42,703 nucleotides of DNA from Eubacterium sp. Its GTDB lineage: Bacteria > Bacillota > Clostridia > Lachnospirales > Lachnospiraceae. The position numbers and the translations under genes were made by a program. Location of the stretch: contig DNFT01000100.1 in NCBI GenBank assembly GCA_003486385.1, positions 1-42,703 of the forward strand. Direction: 5' to 3'. Shown in pieces: positions 23,829-31,510 of this stretch; the stretch's first letter is position 1, and every line of letters begins with the position of its first letter. The notes below the pieces were generated by a model. It was not told the origin of the DNA and did not search any database. It was given only the letters and a program-made list of their open reading frames with translations.

Positions 23829-25223
23829 ATGAAAATCAGAGAATTATATCCAGATGTTATTACAGAAGATACAAGTTGTGAATATAAAGCAGTATTAAAT
23901 CAGGATAATCCTATTAAATGGGCAAAAACTCTTATTGGATATGCAAATGATAAGGGAGGAACCTTGTTTGTAGGTGTATCAAACGATGGAGAAGCTTTTG
24001 GAATTGATCTTGAAGAAGTCGATAAAACAAAACTATTAATTTCAAGGATCAATGATAGACATATATTCCCACACATTAAGATTTCATATATGATGAGAAG
24101 TGTGGATTATAATGCAGAACATTTTGTATTAGCTGTTAAAGTTGCTCCTGCAGACTCTGTAATAAGATATAGAGAGGGAGATTACAATGAAACAGTTTTT
24201 ATAAAGGGTGATGGGAATGCAACTCCAGCAACACCGGAAGAAATTATCTCACTTTCAAAGAGAAAATATGGTATAGATAATGAGACAAGCGAAGTGGCAT
24301 ATACTGATAATCTATGGTCAGAATACCTTAATCTTTGCAAGGAATACAGACAGGATAAATCCGCTCCAACAATGAAGGAATTGCAGAACGAGGAAATTGT
24401 TTCTAAAGATGGGTATGCGAAATCGGGATTTATAATGTTTTCAGACAACTATAATGAAGATGATACAATGATATGCTGCCGTTTGTGGAAAGGTAAAAAC
24501 AAGACAGGTATTGTTTTGGATAGCAGCAGATTAAGAGGCTCTATTGCAAATGTTTTTACAAATGCATTAAACTTTATTGAGCGAAATACCAAAACAGGCT
24601 GGGTAAAAACAGAAAATGGAGGACGGGACGAAATCAGGTCTTATCCTAAGGAAGCTGTAAGAGAAGCATTGGTAAATGCCATTGCACATAGGGATTATTC
24701 TATTTCGGGAACGCAGATTGATGTTGACATATACTCAGACAGAATTGAAATAGTTTCGCCTGATTCATGGCTGCTGCCTAAAGATTACAATGCATATCCA
24801 GCAGGTTCAATACCGTCTATCAGACGAAATGCCATCATAGCAGCTTGTCTGGATGTGGCAAATCTGATGGAGAGAGGTGGAACTGGTTTTCAAACCATGA
24901 TTGAATCTTATAAATTCAGTCCTGATGAAATTCAACCGGTAGTATCTATATATCCTGGATTTTTGAATTTGAGATTATATGACAGGTTATATAGGGATGA
25001 AGCTATAGAACTGGATTTGGAAGGACTTACTGCTGGAGAAAAAGTTATGGCTATTCTTAAGATGGAAGGTCCAAAGCCTATAAAGGAGCTGCAAACGTCT
25101 CTTAACTATCGAAGCAGAAGCCAATTCTTGAATGAGGTTATAAATCCGCTCATGGAATCAGGGGATATATATAGGGATGGCAAACCTAAATCGCCAACTG
25201 CACTTATTAAAATTAAAAGATAA
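23829..25223 (+). CDS. AlbA_2-domain (Schlafen-type) putative regulator, COG2865-like
   Basis: This 464-residue protein has an N-terminal AlbA_2 domain (residues about 10-130; ESCEYKAVL-like CEYKAVLNQDNPIKWAKTL, then GYANDKGGTLFVGVSNDGEA). A GHKL-type ATP-binding-like region follows at about 270-360 (EAVREALVNAIAHRDYSISG, VDIYSDRIEIVSPDSW, LMERGGTGFQTM). A C-terminal winged-helix part follows at about 400-460 (VMAILKMEGPKPIKELQT). Such proteins are annotated as putative DNA-binding or transcriptional regulators; their exact role is mostly unknown. The gene is visibly richer in AT codons than its neighbours. It lies between two perfect 45-bp direct repeats and is preceded by a phased repeat array that it may bind. 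It is likely to be a recently acquired single-gene cargo. Confidence 0.85.
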   Translation: MKIRELYPDVITEDTSCEYKAVLNQDNPIKWAKTLIGYANDKGGTLFVGVSNDGEAFGIDLEEVDKTKLLISRINDRHIFPHIKISYMMRSVDYNAEHFVLAVKVAPADSVIRYREGDYNETVFIKGDGNATPATPEEIISLSKRKYGIDNETSEVAYTDNLWSEYLNLCKEYRQDKSAPTMKELQNEEIVSKDGYAKSGFIMFSDNYNEDDTMICCRLWKGKNKTGIVLDSSRLRGSIANVFTNALNFIERNTKTGWVKTENGGRDEIRSYPKEAVREALVNAIAHRDYSISGTQIDVDIYSDRIEIVSPDSWLLPKDYNAYPAGSIPSIRRNAIIAACLDVANLMERGGTGFQTMIESYKFSPDEIQPVVSIYPGFLNLRLYDRLYRDEAIELDLEGLTAGEKVMAILKMEGPKPIKELQTSLNYRSRSQFLNEVINPLMESGDIYRDGKPKSPTALIKIKR

Positions 25224-25297
25224 AAGTAAAATATGGTCAAAAAACATCAACATTCGACTATGGATGAACGGTGAGATATGCCGTCATCCGGGAGAAG

Positions 25298-25342
25298 GAA
25301 AGCCAAGTTTTACAGTTTATTTATGTTAAATAATTAAGCTAA
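25298..25342 (+). repeat. 45-bp direct repeat, copy 2
   Basis: This is the exact second copy of 23511-23555, downstream of the AlbA_2 gene. It marks the right end of a segment of 1,787 bp counted from the end of copy 1 to the end of copy 2. Just before it, a hairpin (GATGA.CGG/CCG.TCATC, 25263-25288) lies after the AlbA_2 stop. Confidence 0.9.
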
Positions 25343-25357
25343 ATTAGCTAAATTTAA

Positions 25358-25386
25358 TTTACCGATTAACTTAAATATAATATAAT
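25358..25386 (+). promoter_or_regulatory. Candidate promoter of the GH36 gene
   Basis: Two overlapping perfect -10 hexamers TATAAT lie at 25376-25381 and 25381-25386. TTTACC at 25358-25363 is a partial -35 for the second with a 17-base spacer. The predicted start falls at about 25388-25393, inside the left arm of the hairpin described next. Confidence 0.5.
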
Positions 25387-25435
25387 ACCCATAACAACAG
25401 TTATTTTGGAGGAGGTTGTTATGGGTATTTTTTTT
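25384..25435 (+). terminator. Terminator-like hairpin spanning the GH36 start codon
   Basis: AATACCCATAACAAC at 25384-25398 is the perfect reverse complement of GTTGTTATGGGTATT at 25415-25429. The right arm is followed by a T-run reaching 25435. The right arm contains the ATG (25421-25423) of the GH36 gene, and the loop holds GGAGGAG of its ribosome binding site. The structure is an intrinsic terminator by all sequence criteria, yet it overlaps the start of an open gene. Confidence 0.7.
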
Positions 25436-27697
25436 GATGAGAAATCGCGTTCTTTTAAGCTGGACACGAAGAAGAGCAGCTATGTGGTTTCGGTGGTGGA
25501 TGATGAGGGCTTCATCGGTCACGCATACTATGGTGACAGGATAAGCGATACGGATGTCAGATATCTGTTGAGGACGGACGAGAATCCATTCGTACCGTCT
25601 AAGAACAACAGGGACAGGGGTTCGTTTTTTGATGCTTTTCCGACGGAGTATCCGGGAAATAATGTGGGAGATTACAGGGAGGGTGCCATATCGGTGCGCT
25701 GTGAGGACAACAGCCGTGCGGTGAGCCTTGTGTATGAGGGACACAGAATATATGAGGGCAAGCCGGGGCTTAAGGGACTTCCGGCTACGTTCACATCGGG
25801 TGAAGTGAAGGCACTGGATGAAAGTGCCTGTGGCAACGATGACAGCAAGGTATACACACTCGAGATTAAAGCGGTCGACCCATGTATCGGACTTGCGGCT
25901 ACACTGAGCTACAGCGTTTTCCCTGAACAGGATGTAATAACAAGAAGTGTTAAGTTAAAAAATAATTCGGATAAGAATATTTTCATAACCAAGGTTATGT
26001 CGGCGGCGCTTGACCTGCCGGATGAGGGCTACGAGCTGCTTTCGCTTCATGGCTCATGGGCGAGAGAACGCCGGATGGAGTTTAGGAAAATAGGCTACGG
26101 CAAGCAGAGCGTCGGTTCAATCAAGGGCAAATCATCACATCAGGAGCACCCTTTTATTGCGCTTGTTGACAATGGCTCATCGCAGGACACAGGACATGTG
26201 TATGGCTTCAGCTTCGTGTATTCGGGAAACTTCCTTGCACAGGTTGAGAAGAATCAGTTCGACAGTCTGAGAATCCTTATGGGTATTCATCCTGAGAACT
26301 TTGAGTGGAAGCTTGAGCCGGGTGAGGAGCTTCAGACACCGGAGGTTGTGATGACATATTCGGCGGCAGGCCTTGGAGCAATGACACGAAATCTTCATGA
26401 CCTTTACAGAGGACATCTTATAAGAAGCCCGTACAAGGATAAGAAGCGTCCTATCCTTATAAATAACTGGGAGGCTACATATTTTAATTTTGATACGGAA
26501 AAGCTCTTAGCTATCGCACGCGAGGCAAAAAAGAGCGGCATAGAGATGCTTGTCATGGATGACGGCTGGTTCGGTCACAGAAATGATGACAACACAAGCC
26601 TTGGTGACTGGTATGTGAATGAGGAGAAGCTTCAGGGTGGTCTTAAGCATCTTGTGGATGAGGTGAATAAAATCGGTCTGAAGTTCGGAATATGGTTTGA
26701 GCCGGAGATGATTTCCCCGGAGTCGAAGCTCTATCGGGAGCACCCGGACTGGGCTATCGCCATACCGGGACGCGAGGCGTGCCGTTCAAGAAACCAGTAT
26801 GTGCTTGATTTGTCAAGACCGGAGGTTGTCGATTACTGCTATGAGGCAGTTGCGGGAATACTGCGCAGTGCCAACATTGAGTATGTGAAGTGGGATATGA
26901 ACCGCGAGCACACCGACCTTCACAGCAATTATCTTCCTGAGGACAGACAGGGTGAGCTAGAGCACAGATACATGCTTGCCGTGTATGAGCTTCAGGAGAG
27001 GCTTACCAAGGAATTTCCTGATCTTCTGCTTGAGAACTGCTCGGGCGGCGGGGCAAGATTCGACGCGGGAATGCTCTACTACAGCCCGCAGATATGGTGC
27101 TCCGATGACACGGATGCCATAGAGAGACTTGCGATACAGGAGGGAACGGCACTTATATATCCTCTTTCGGCTATGGGTGCACATGTGTCCGACTGTCCGA
27201 ACCATACTGTCGGAAGGGTGACACCGTTCAAGACCAGAGGGGATGTGGCACTGTGCGGCACCTTCGGTTATGAGCTTGACATAACAAGAATACCGCAGGA
27301 GGACAGGGACGCTATTCCGGGTCAGATTGCGGCCTACCACAGGTACAATGACCTTGTGAGAAACGGTGACTACTACAGACTTGCGTCTTATCAGGAAAAC
27401 AATATTTATGACTGTTATATGGTTGTTTCCAAGGACAGGAAGGAAGCACTTTTGACCTATGTACAGGTTCTTAACAGACCGAATTTCAAGAGCAGGATGA
27501 TTAAGCTTGCCGGACTTGCACCGGATAAAAAATACAAGGTGCTTTACGAAGGAGCGGATGAAAATAATAATTCCGGCTCTGATGGAGAAAATCAGGTTCA
27601 GATGCTTTATGGCGATACTCTTATGAGTGCCGGACTGAGAATGCCCGGTATGTGGGGAGATTTCAAGAGCACGCTTATACACCTTGTGGCGGAATAA
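25421..27697 (+). CDS. Alpha-galactosidase GH36
   Basis: This 758-residue cytoplasmic enzyme removes alpha-1,6-galactosyl side groups from galacto(gluco)mannan or raffinose-family oligosaccharides. An N-terminal beta-sandwich domain precedes the barrel, which begins near PILINNWEATYFNFD. Catalytic residues are visible: nucleophile D492 in VKWDMNREHTD and acid/base Asp near 562 in WCSDDTDAIERL. LVMDDGWFG and ENCSGGGARFDAGML are further signatures. The in-frame TTG at 25406 is unlikely to be the start; ATG at 25421 follows GGAGGAGG and gives MGIFFDEKSRSF. No signal peptide. It is the first gene of the mannan-oligosaccharide locus. Its start lies inside a terminator-like hairpin. Confidence 0.95.
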   Translation: MGIFFDEKSRSFKLDTKKSSYVVSVVDDEGFIGHAYYGDRISDTDVRYLLRTDENPFVPSKNNRDRGSFFDAFPTEYPGNNVGDYREGAISVRCEDNSRAVSLVYEGHRIYEGKPGLKGLPATFTSGEVKALDESACGNDDSKVYTLEIKAVDPCIGLAATLSYSVFPEQDVITRSVKLKNNSDKNIFITKVMSAALDLPDEGYELLSLHGSWARERRMEFRKIGYGKQSVGSIKGKSSHQEHPFIALVDNGSSQDTGHVYGFSFVYSGNFLAQVEKNQFDSLRILMGIHPENFEWKLEPGEELQTPEVVMTYSAAGLGAMTRNLHDLYRGHLIRSPYKDKKRPILINNWEATYFNFDTEKLLAIAREAKKSGIEMLVMDDGWFGHRNDDNTSLGDWYVNEEKLQGGLKHLVDEVNKIGLKFGIWFEPEMISPESKLYREHPDWAIAIPGREACRSRNQYVLDLSRPEVVDYCYEAVAGILRSANIEYVKWDMNREHTDLHSNYLPEDRQGELEHRYMLAVYELQERLTKEFPDLLLENCSGGGARFDAGMLYYSPQIWCSDDTDAIERLAIQEGTALIYPLSAMGAHVSDCPNHTVGRVTPFKTRGDVALCGTFGYELDITRIPQEDRDAIPGQIAAYHRYNDLVRNGDYYRLASYQENNIYDCYMVVSKDRKEALLTYVQVLNRPNFKSRMIKLAGLAPDKKYKVLYEGADENNNSGSDGENQVQMLYGDTLMSAGLRMPGMWGDFKSTLIHLVAE

Positions 27698-27746
27698 GCT
27701 GAAATATGGGATAAAAATTGTACTATATATGCATTTTTGTTGATTT

Positions 27747-27840
27747 GGATAATTGCGGAACTCAAATTTGCCAGTAAACAGTTGTGTACTAGTAAAATTA
27801 CACAACGTATGATAATTACACATTGGGTTTCGCAATTGCC
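27747..27840. repeat. MITE-like inverted repeat, short copy C
   Basis: The ends GGATAATTGCGGAACTCAA and the reverse complement of its right end (GGCAATTGCGAAACCCAA) match each other and the ends of copy B (32617-32782). Inside, GCCAGTAAACAGTTGTG matches copy B and TAAAATTACACAAC matches copy A, joined directly (GTTGTGTA/TACACAAC stem). It is therefore an internally deleted version. It ends about 20 bases before the AGGAGGGAGG ribosome binding site of the lacI-type gene. Confidence 0.7.
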
Positions 27841-27875
27841 TATCTGATTCTGATAATTAGGAGGGAGGTACACGC

Positions 27876-28904
27876 GTGAAAAAATCAGTGCGTCTTGCGG
27901 ACATCGGAGCAAGGCTGGGAGTGAGCACTGTGACGGTCTCAAAGGCTCTATCGGGTCAGAAGGGAGTCAGCGATACGCTCAGAAAACAGATTGAGGAGCT
28001 TGCCGACAGCATGGGCTATGTGCCGCCGTCTAAGGAGCCGCGGGAGGCGAAGAACAGAAGCTACACACTTGGAGTGCTTGTCGGAGAGAGATATATTGAT
28101 AAATACGATTCCTTTTATCTGCAGATGTATAAGCAGATAACCGGGCGGGCCATTGCAAGAGAGTGCTTTGCTGTCATGGAGCCTGTCAGCATGGAGACGG
28201 AGAAGAATAATATACTGCCGAAGCTTGTGGCGGATAACAGAGCTGACGGAATCATTGTTATGGGACGGCTTAGCTGGGAATATCTTGATTTTCTTAATGA
28301 AAACTGCAGTCTTCCCATGATATATCTTGATTTCTGTGATAACAAAAAAGAGGCTGATGCGGTGATATCGGACAGCTACTATGGTGCATACAGGCTTACC
28401 AACTATCTTTTTGAGATGGGGCATACCCGGATAGGCTATGTGGGCACGGTGCTTGCGACAGGCTCAATCACCGACAGATATATGGGATACTTAAGGGCAA
28501 TGATGGAGCATGGCAGTGAGGTAAGACCGGAATGGATAATCGAGGACAGGGAGAGAGAGCACGGAAGCATAGACCCCGAAAATTACATCCGCCTTCCGGG
28601 GGAGCTCCCGACAGCATTTGTGTGCAACTGCGATATTGCGGCGAGCTTTCTTATCAAGGCTCTTGAAGTGCGCGGACTCAGGGTGCCGCAGGATGTATCG
28701 GTGGTCGGCTATGATAATTTTATCTATCCCGGAATATGCGACGTCGAGATAACAACCTACGAGGTGGATATAAAGGAGATGGCGCGAAGAGCTGTACATA
28801 CTCTTATAAAAAAGATTGCAGGTGAGGAGTACCGGCACAGAGTGTATATCGTGGAAGGGCAGCTTGTGATTAAAGATAGTGTGGCTGCGCTCAAAAAGAG
28901 TTGA
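27876..28904 (+). CDS. LacI-family transcriptional regulator
   Basis: This 342-residue regulator has the LacI helix-turn-helix at residues 4-25 (SVRLADIGARLGVSTVTVSK ALSG) and hinge helix KQIEELADSMGYVPP. A periplasmic-binding-protein-like sensor core follows (NRADGIIVMGRLS, LPMIYLDF, TNYLFEMGHTRIGYVG, PTAFVCNCDIAASFLIKALE, DVSVVGYDNF). The GTG at 27876 is the start, after AGGAGGGAGG. It lies between the GH36 gene and the epimerase-phosphorylase operon and most likely controls the locus in response to a manno-oligosaccharide or its phosphorylated breakdown product. The inducer is not known from sequence. A MITE-like element lies just upstream. Confidence 0.93.
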   Translation: MKKSVRLADIGARLGVSTVTVSKALSGQKGVSDTLRKQIEELADSMGYVPPSKEPREAKNRSYTLGVLVGERYIDKYDSFYLQMYKQITGRAIARECFAVMEPVSMETEKNNILPKLVADNRADGIIVMGRLSWEYLDFLNENCSLPMIYLDFCDNKKEADAVISDSYYGAYRLTNYLFEMGHTRIGYVGTVLATGSITDRYMGYLRAMMEHGSEVRPEWIIEDREREHGSIDPENYIRLPGELPTAFVCNCDIAASFLIKALEVRGLRVPQDVSVVGYDNFIYPGICDVEITTYEVDIKEMARRAVHTLIKKIAGEEYRHRVYIVEGQLVIKDSVAALKKS

Positions 28905-28979
28905 ATAATTATCAGACAGGTTGAGCATTTTGCTGAGGCATAGTGCAATATAAAATATTATAAAAAGTGTTGTGGCAAA

Positions 28980-28996
28980 AATACTTATAACAACAG
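28980..28996 (+). promoter_or_regulatory. Shared motif AATACNNATAACAACAG
   Basis: AATACTTATAACAACAG here matches AATACCCATAACAACAG at 25384-25400 in 15 of 17 positions. One lies in the GH36 leader, the other in the leader of the epimerase operon, each just downstream of a TATAA-rich -10 region. TTATAACAA also occurs over the -10 of the GH27 gene (35651-35659). The motif is a candidate operator for the locus, although part of it is also the hairpin arm at GH36. Confidence 0.4.
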
Positions 28997-29024
28997 CTTA
29001 TTAAATGGAAAGGGGATACAAAAA

Positions 29025-30287
29025 ATGAACAATACAATTGTCACACCCGGTGTCGGTACTATCAATCCGGATGCTGAGCTTAATGTTATGAAGGAAGAGA
29101 TTACAAGGGAGCTCACAATGAGAATCATCCCGTTCTGGAAGAGCCTTTTCGATGACGAGAACGGCGGTTATTATGGGTGGCTTTCCTATGACCTGAAGCT
29201 TGACAGGGAGGCTGAGAAGGGCTGCATTTTAAACAGCAGAATTACATGGTTTTTCGCAAATGCATACACACTTCTCAAGGATAAGAGCCTTTTGAAGGAG
29301 GCTGAGCATGCGTACACCTTCATGAGGGATAAATGTATCGACAGGGAATATGGCGGAATATTCTGGTCGGTTACGTATGACGGCAAGCCGCTAGACACAA
29401 CGAAGCATACATACAATCAGGCATTTGCAATCTATGCGCTCTCATCCTACTATGAGGCAGCAGGGGATGAGGAGGCGCTTAAGCTTGCCTATGATTTATA
29501 CCATGTGATTGAGACAAAATGCCGCGATAAGGAAGGCTATCTTGAGGCGTTCACACGCGATTTTAAGCCGGAGAGCAATGAGAAGCTGTCTGAGAACGGA
29601 GTTATGGCGGGCAGGACGATGAATACACTGCTTCATGTGTTTGAGGCATACACGGAGCTGTACCGCGTGACCGCGGATGAGGACGTCAAGGGCAAGCTCT
29701 ACGATATATTAAATCTCTTTGCGGACAAAATGTATAATCCAAAGAAGAAGCGTCAGGAAGTATTTTTTGACATGGACTACAATACGCTTATTGACCTTCA
29801 TTCATACGGACATGATATTGAGACTTCATGGCTCATTGACAGAGGCATTGAGATAATCGGAATGCAGGAGAAGCGCCAGGGCATAACAGACGGCGTATAT
29901 AAGAAGCTGTATGACAAGCTCACACCAATCACCAAGGCACTTGCCGGACATGTCTACGAGGAGGCATTTAACGGCAATTCGCTTGCGAATGAGTGCGAGC
30001 GCGGTGTGGTGAACACCACAAGGGTATGGTGGGTTCAGGCTGAGACAGTCATAGGTTTCCTGAATGCCTACGAAAAAAATCCGGCTGCAGATGAATACAG
30101 GGATGCTGCACTTTCGGAGTGGGAGTTCATCCAGTCATGCCAGATTGACAGAAGACCGGGCTCAGAGTGGTTCTGGGCAACCAACGAGGATGGCACGCCG
30201 CAGGAGGGCAGACCGATTGTGGAGCCGTGGAAGTGTCCGTACCACAATGGAAGAATGTGTATGGAAGTTATGAAGAGAATAGGGTAA
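29025..30287 (+). CDS. Cellobiose 2-epimerase (AGE family)
   Basis: This 420-residue (alpha/alpha)6-barrel enzyme epimerises the reducing-end sugar, for example mannobiose to mannosyl-glucose (or cellobiose to glucosyl-mannose). Family blocks include FWKSLFDDENGGYYGWLSYD, CILNSRITWFFANAY, HTYNQAFAIYALSSYYEA and VWWVQAETVIGFLNAY. Candidate catalytic histidines are H263 in SYGHDIETSWL and H407 in PYHNGRMCME. Its product is the substrate of the GH130 phosphorylase encoded 17 bases downstream, so the two genes form one catabolic step pair. Ribosome binding site AAAGGGG. Confidence 0.93.
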   Translation: MNNTIVTPGVGTINPDAELNVMKEEITRELTMRIIPFWKSLFDDENGGYYGWLSYDLKLDREAEKGCILNSRITWFFANAYTLLKDKSLLKEAEHAYTFMRDKCIDREYGGIFWSVTYDGKPLDTTKHTYNQAFAIYALSSYYEAAGDEEALKLAYDLYHVIETKCRDKEGYLEAFTRDFKPESNEKLSENGVMAGRTMNTLLHVFEAYTELYRVTADEDVKGKLYDILNLFADKMYNPKKKRQEVFFDMDYNTLIDLHSYGHDIETSWLIDRGIEIIGMQEKRQGITDGVYKKLYDKLTPITKALAGHVYEEAFNGNSLANECERGVVNTTRVWWVQAETVIGFLNAYEKNPAADEYRDAALSEWEFIQSCQIDRRPGSEWFWATNEDGTPQEGRPIVEPWKCPYHNGRMCMEVMKRIG

Positions 30288-30304
30288 AAAGGAGAGTAAC
30301 CGAT

Positions 30305-31471
30305 ATGATACATGAGAGATATTATGTTGAGAAGGCGAAGCAGGAGGCTTTGCTTGCGAGGAAGAATAATAAGAGCGATTTTTACAATGGAATATATGAC
30401 AGATATGAGTATCCTGTGCTCACAAGGGAGCATACACCGATTGAGTGGAGATATGATTTGAACAAGGAGACCAATCCTTACTTTATGGAGCGCCTTGGCA
30501 TAAATGCGGTTATGAATTCAGGAGCAATCATGTTAAACGGCAAGTACTATCTCATTGCGCGCATAGAGGGAAATGACAGAAAGTCCTTCTTCGGTGTGGC
30601 AGAGAGCGACAATGGTGTGGATGGCTTCCGATTCTGGGATTACCCGGTAGTGCTTCCTGATACATGCGCGGAGGAGACTAATGTGTATGACATGAGACTT
30701 ACACAGCATGAGGACGGATATATTTACGGTGTGTTCTGTTCGGAGAGCAAGGACACAGGCTCTAATGACCTTTCTGCAGCAGTGGCAGCAGCCGGAATTG
30801 TGAGAACCAAGGATTTAAAGACCTGGGAGAGACTTGACAATCTCACAACCCTCCATTCACCGCAGCAGAGAAATGTTGTGCTTCATCCTGAATTTGTTGA
30901 CGGCAGGTATGCGTTCTACACAAGACCTATGGATGATTTCATTGAGACAGGAAGCGGCGGAGGAATCGGCTTCGGACTCTGCGATGATATAACACATGCG
31001 GTCATCGACGAGGAGAGGATGACGAGCATAAGAAAGTACCACACAATCACAGAGGTCAAGAACGGAGCAGGTGCAACACCAATCAAGACAGACCGTGGCT
31101 GGATTCACATTGCACATGGTGTCAGAAATACCGCAGCCGGACTTCGCTATGTAATATATGCCTTTGCGACAGACCTTAAGGACCCCGCCAAGGTGATTGC
31201 GGAGCCGTCGGGACTTCTCATTGGACCTAGAGGTGATGAGAGAGTCGGCGATGTTAGCAATGTCGTGTTCACCAATGGAGCAATTGTCAATGACAAGAAC
31301 GAGGTATTCATCTACTACGCTTCATCGGATACAAGACTTCATGTCGCAGCCACCACAGTTGATAAGCTTGTTGATTATGTATTCAACACACCACAGGATC
31401 CGCTTCGTTCCCCGGACTGCGTAAAGCAGAGATGTGAGCTTATCGCTAAGAATATGGAGCTGTTGGGATAA
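30305..31471 (+). CDS. 4-O-beta-D-mannosyl-D-glucose phosphorylase (GH130)
   Basis: This enzyme of 388 residues cleaves mannosyl-beta-1,4-glucose with phosphate to mannose 1-phosphate plus glucose, saving ATP. Family features are NPYFMERLGINAVMNSGAIM, YLIARIEGNDRKSFFGVAES, the catalytic Asp at about residue 129 in NVYDMRLTQHEDGYIYG, and SGGGIGFGLCDDI. The frame is open from 30167, inside the epimerase gene, but the ATG at 30305 follows AAGGAGAG and gives the family N-terminus MIHERYYVEKAKQEALLARK. It belongs to the subgroup with mannosylglucose rather than mannobiose specificity, judged by length, N-terminus and the adjacent epimerase. Confidence 0.92.
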   Translation: MIHERYYVEKAKQEALLARKNNKSDFYNGIYDRYEYPVLTREHTPIEWRYDLNKETNPYFMERLGINAVMNSGAIMLNGKYYLIARIEGNDRKSFFGVAESDNGVDGFRFWDYPVVLPDTCAEETNVYDMRLTQHEDGYIYGVFCSESKDTGSNDLSAAVAAAGIVRTKDLKTWERLDNLTTLHSPQQRNVVLHPEFVDGRYAFYTRPMDDFIETGSGGGIGFGLCDDITHAVIDEERMTSIRKYHTITEVKNGAGATPIKTDRGWIHIAHGVRNTAAGLRYVIYAFATDLKDPAKVIAEPSGLLIGPRGDERVGDVSNVVFTNGAIVNDKNEVFIYYASSDTRLHVAATTVDKLVDYVFNTPQDPLRSPDCVKQRCELIAKNMELLG

Positions 31472-31510
31472 TTTAAGCAATAGAATTGCATTAAAGAAGA
31501 GGTACGATAT

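Noticed and set aside
26957..27835. 292-codon open frame antisense to GH36
   Set aside because: Opposite a conserved glycosidase domain, composition is odd (His, Cys and Ile rich), and there is no ribosome binding site.
30167..30304. 46-codon upstream extension of the GH130 gene
   Set aside because: It overlaps the epimerase gene out of frame. ATG 30305 has a good ribosome binding site and the family N-terminus.
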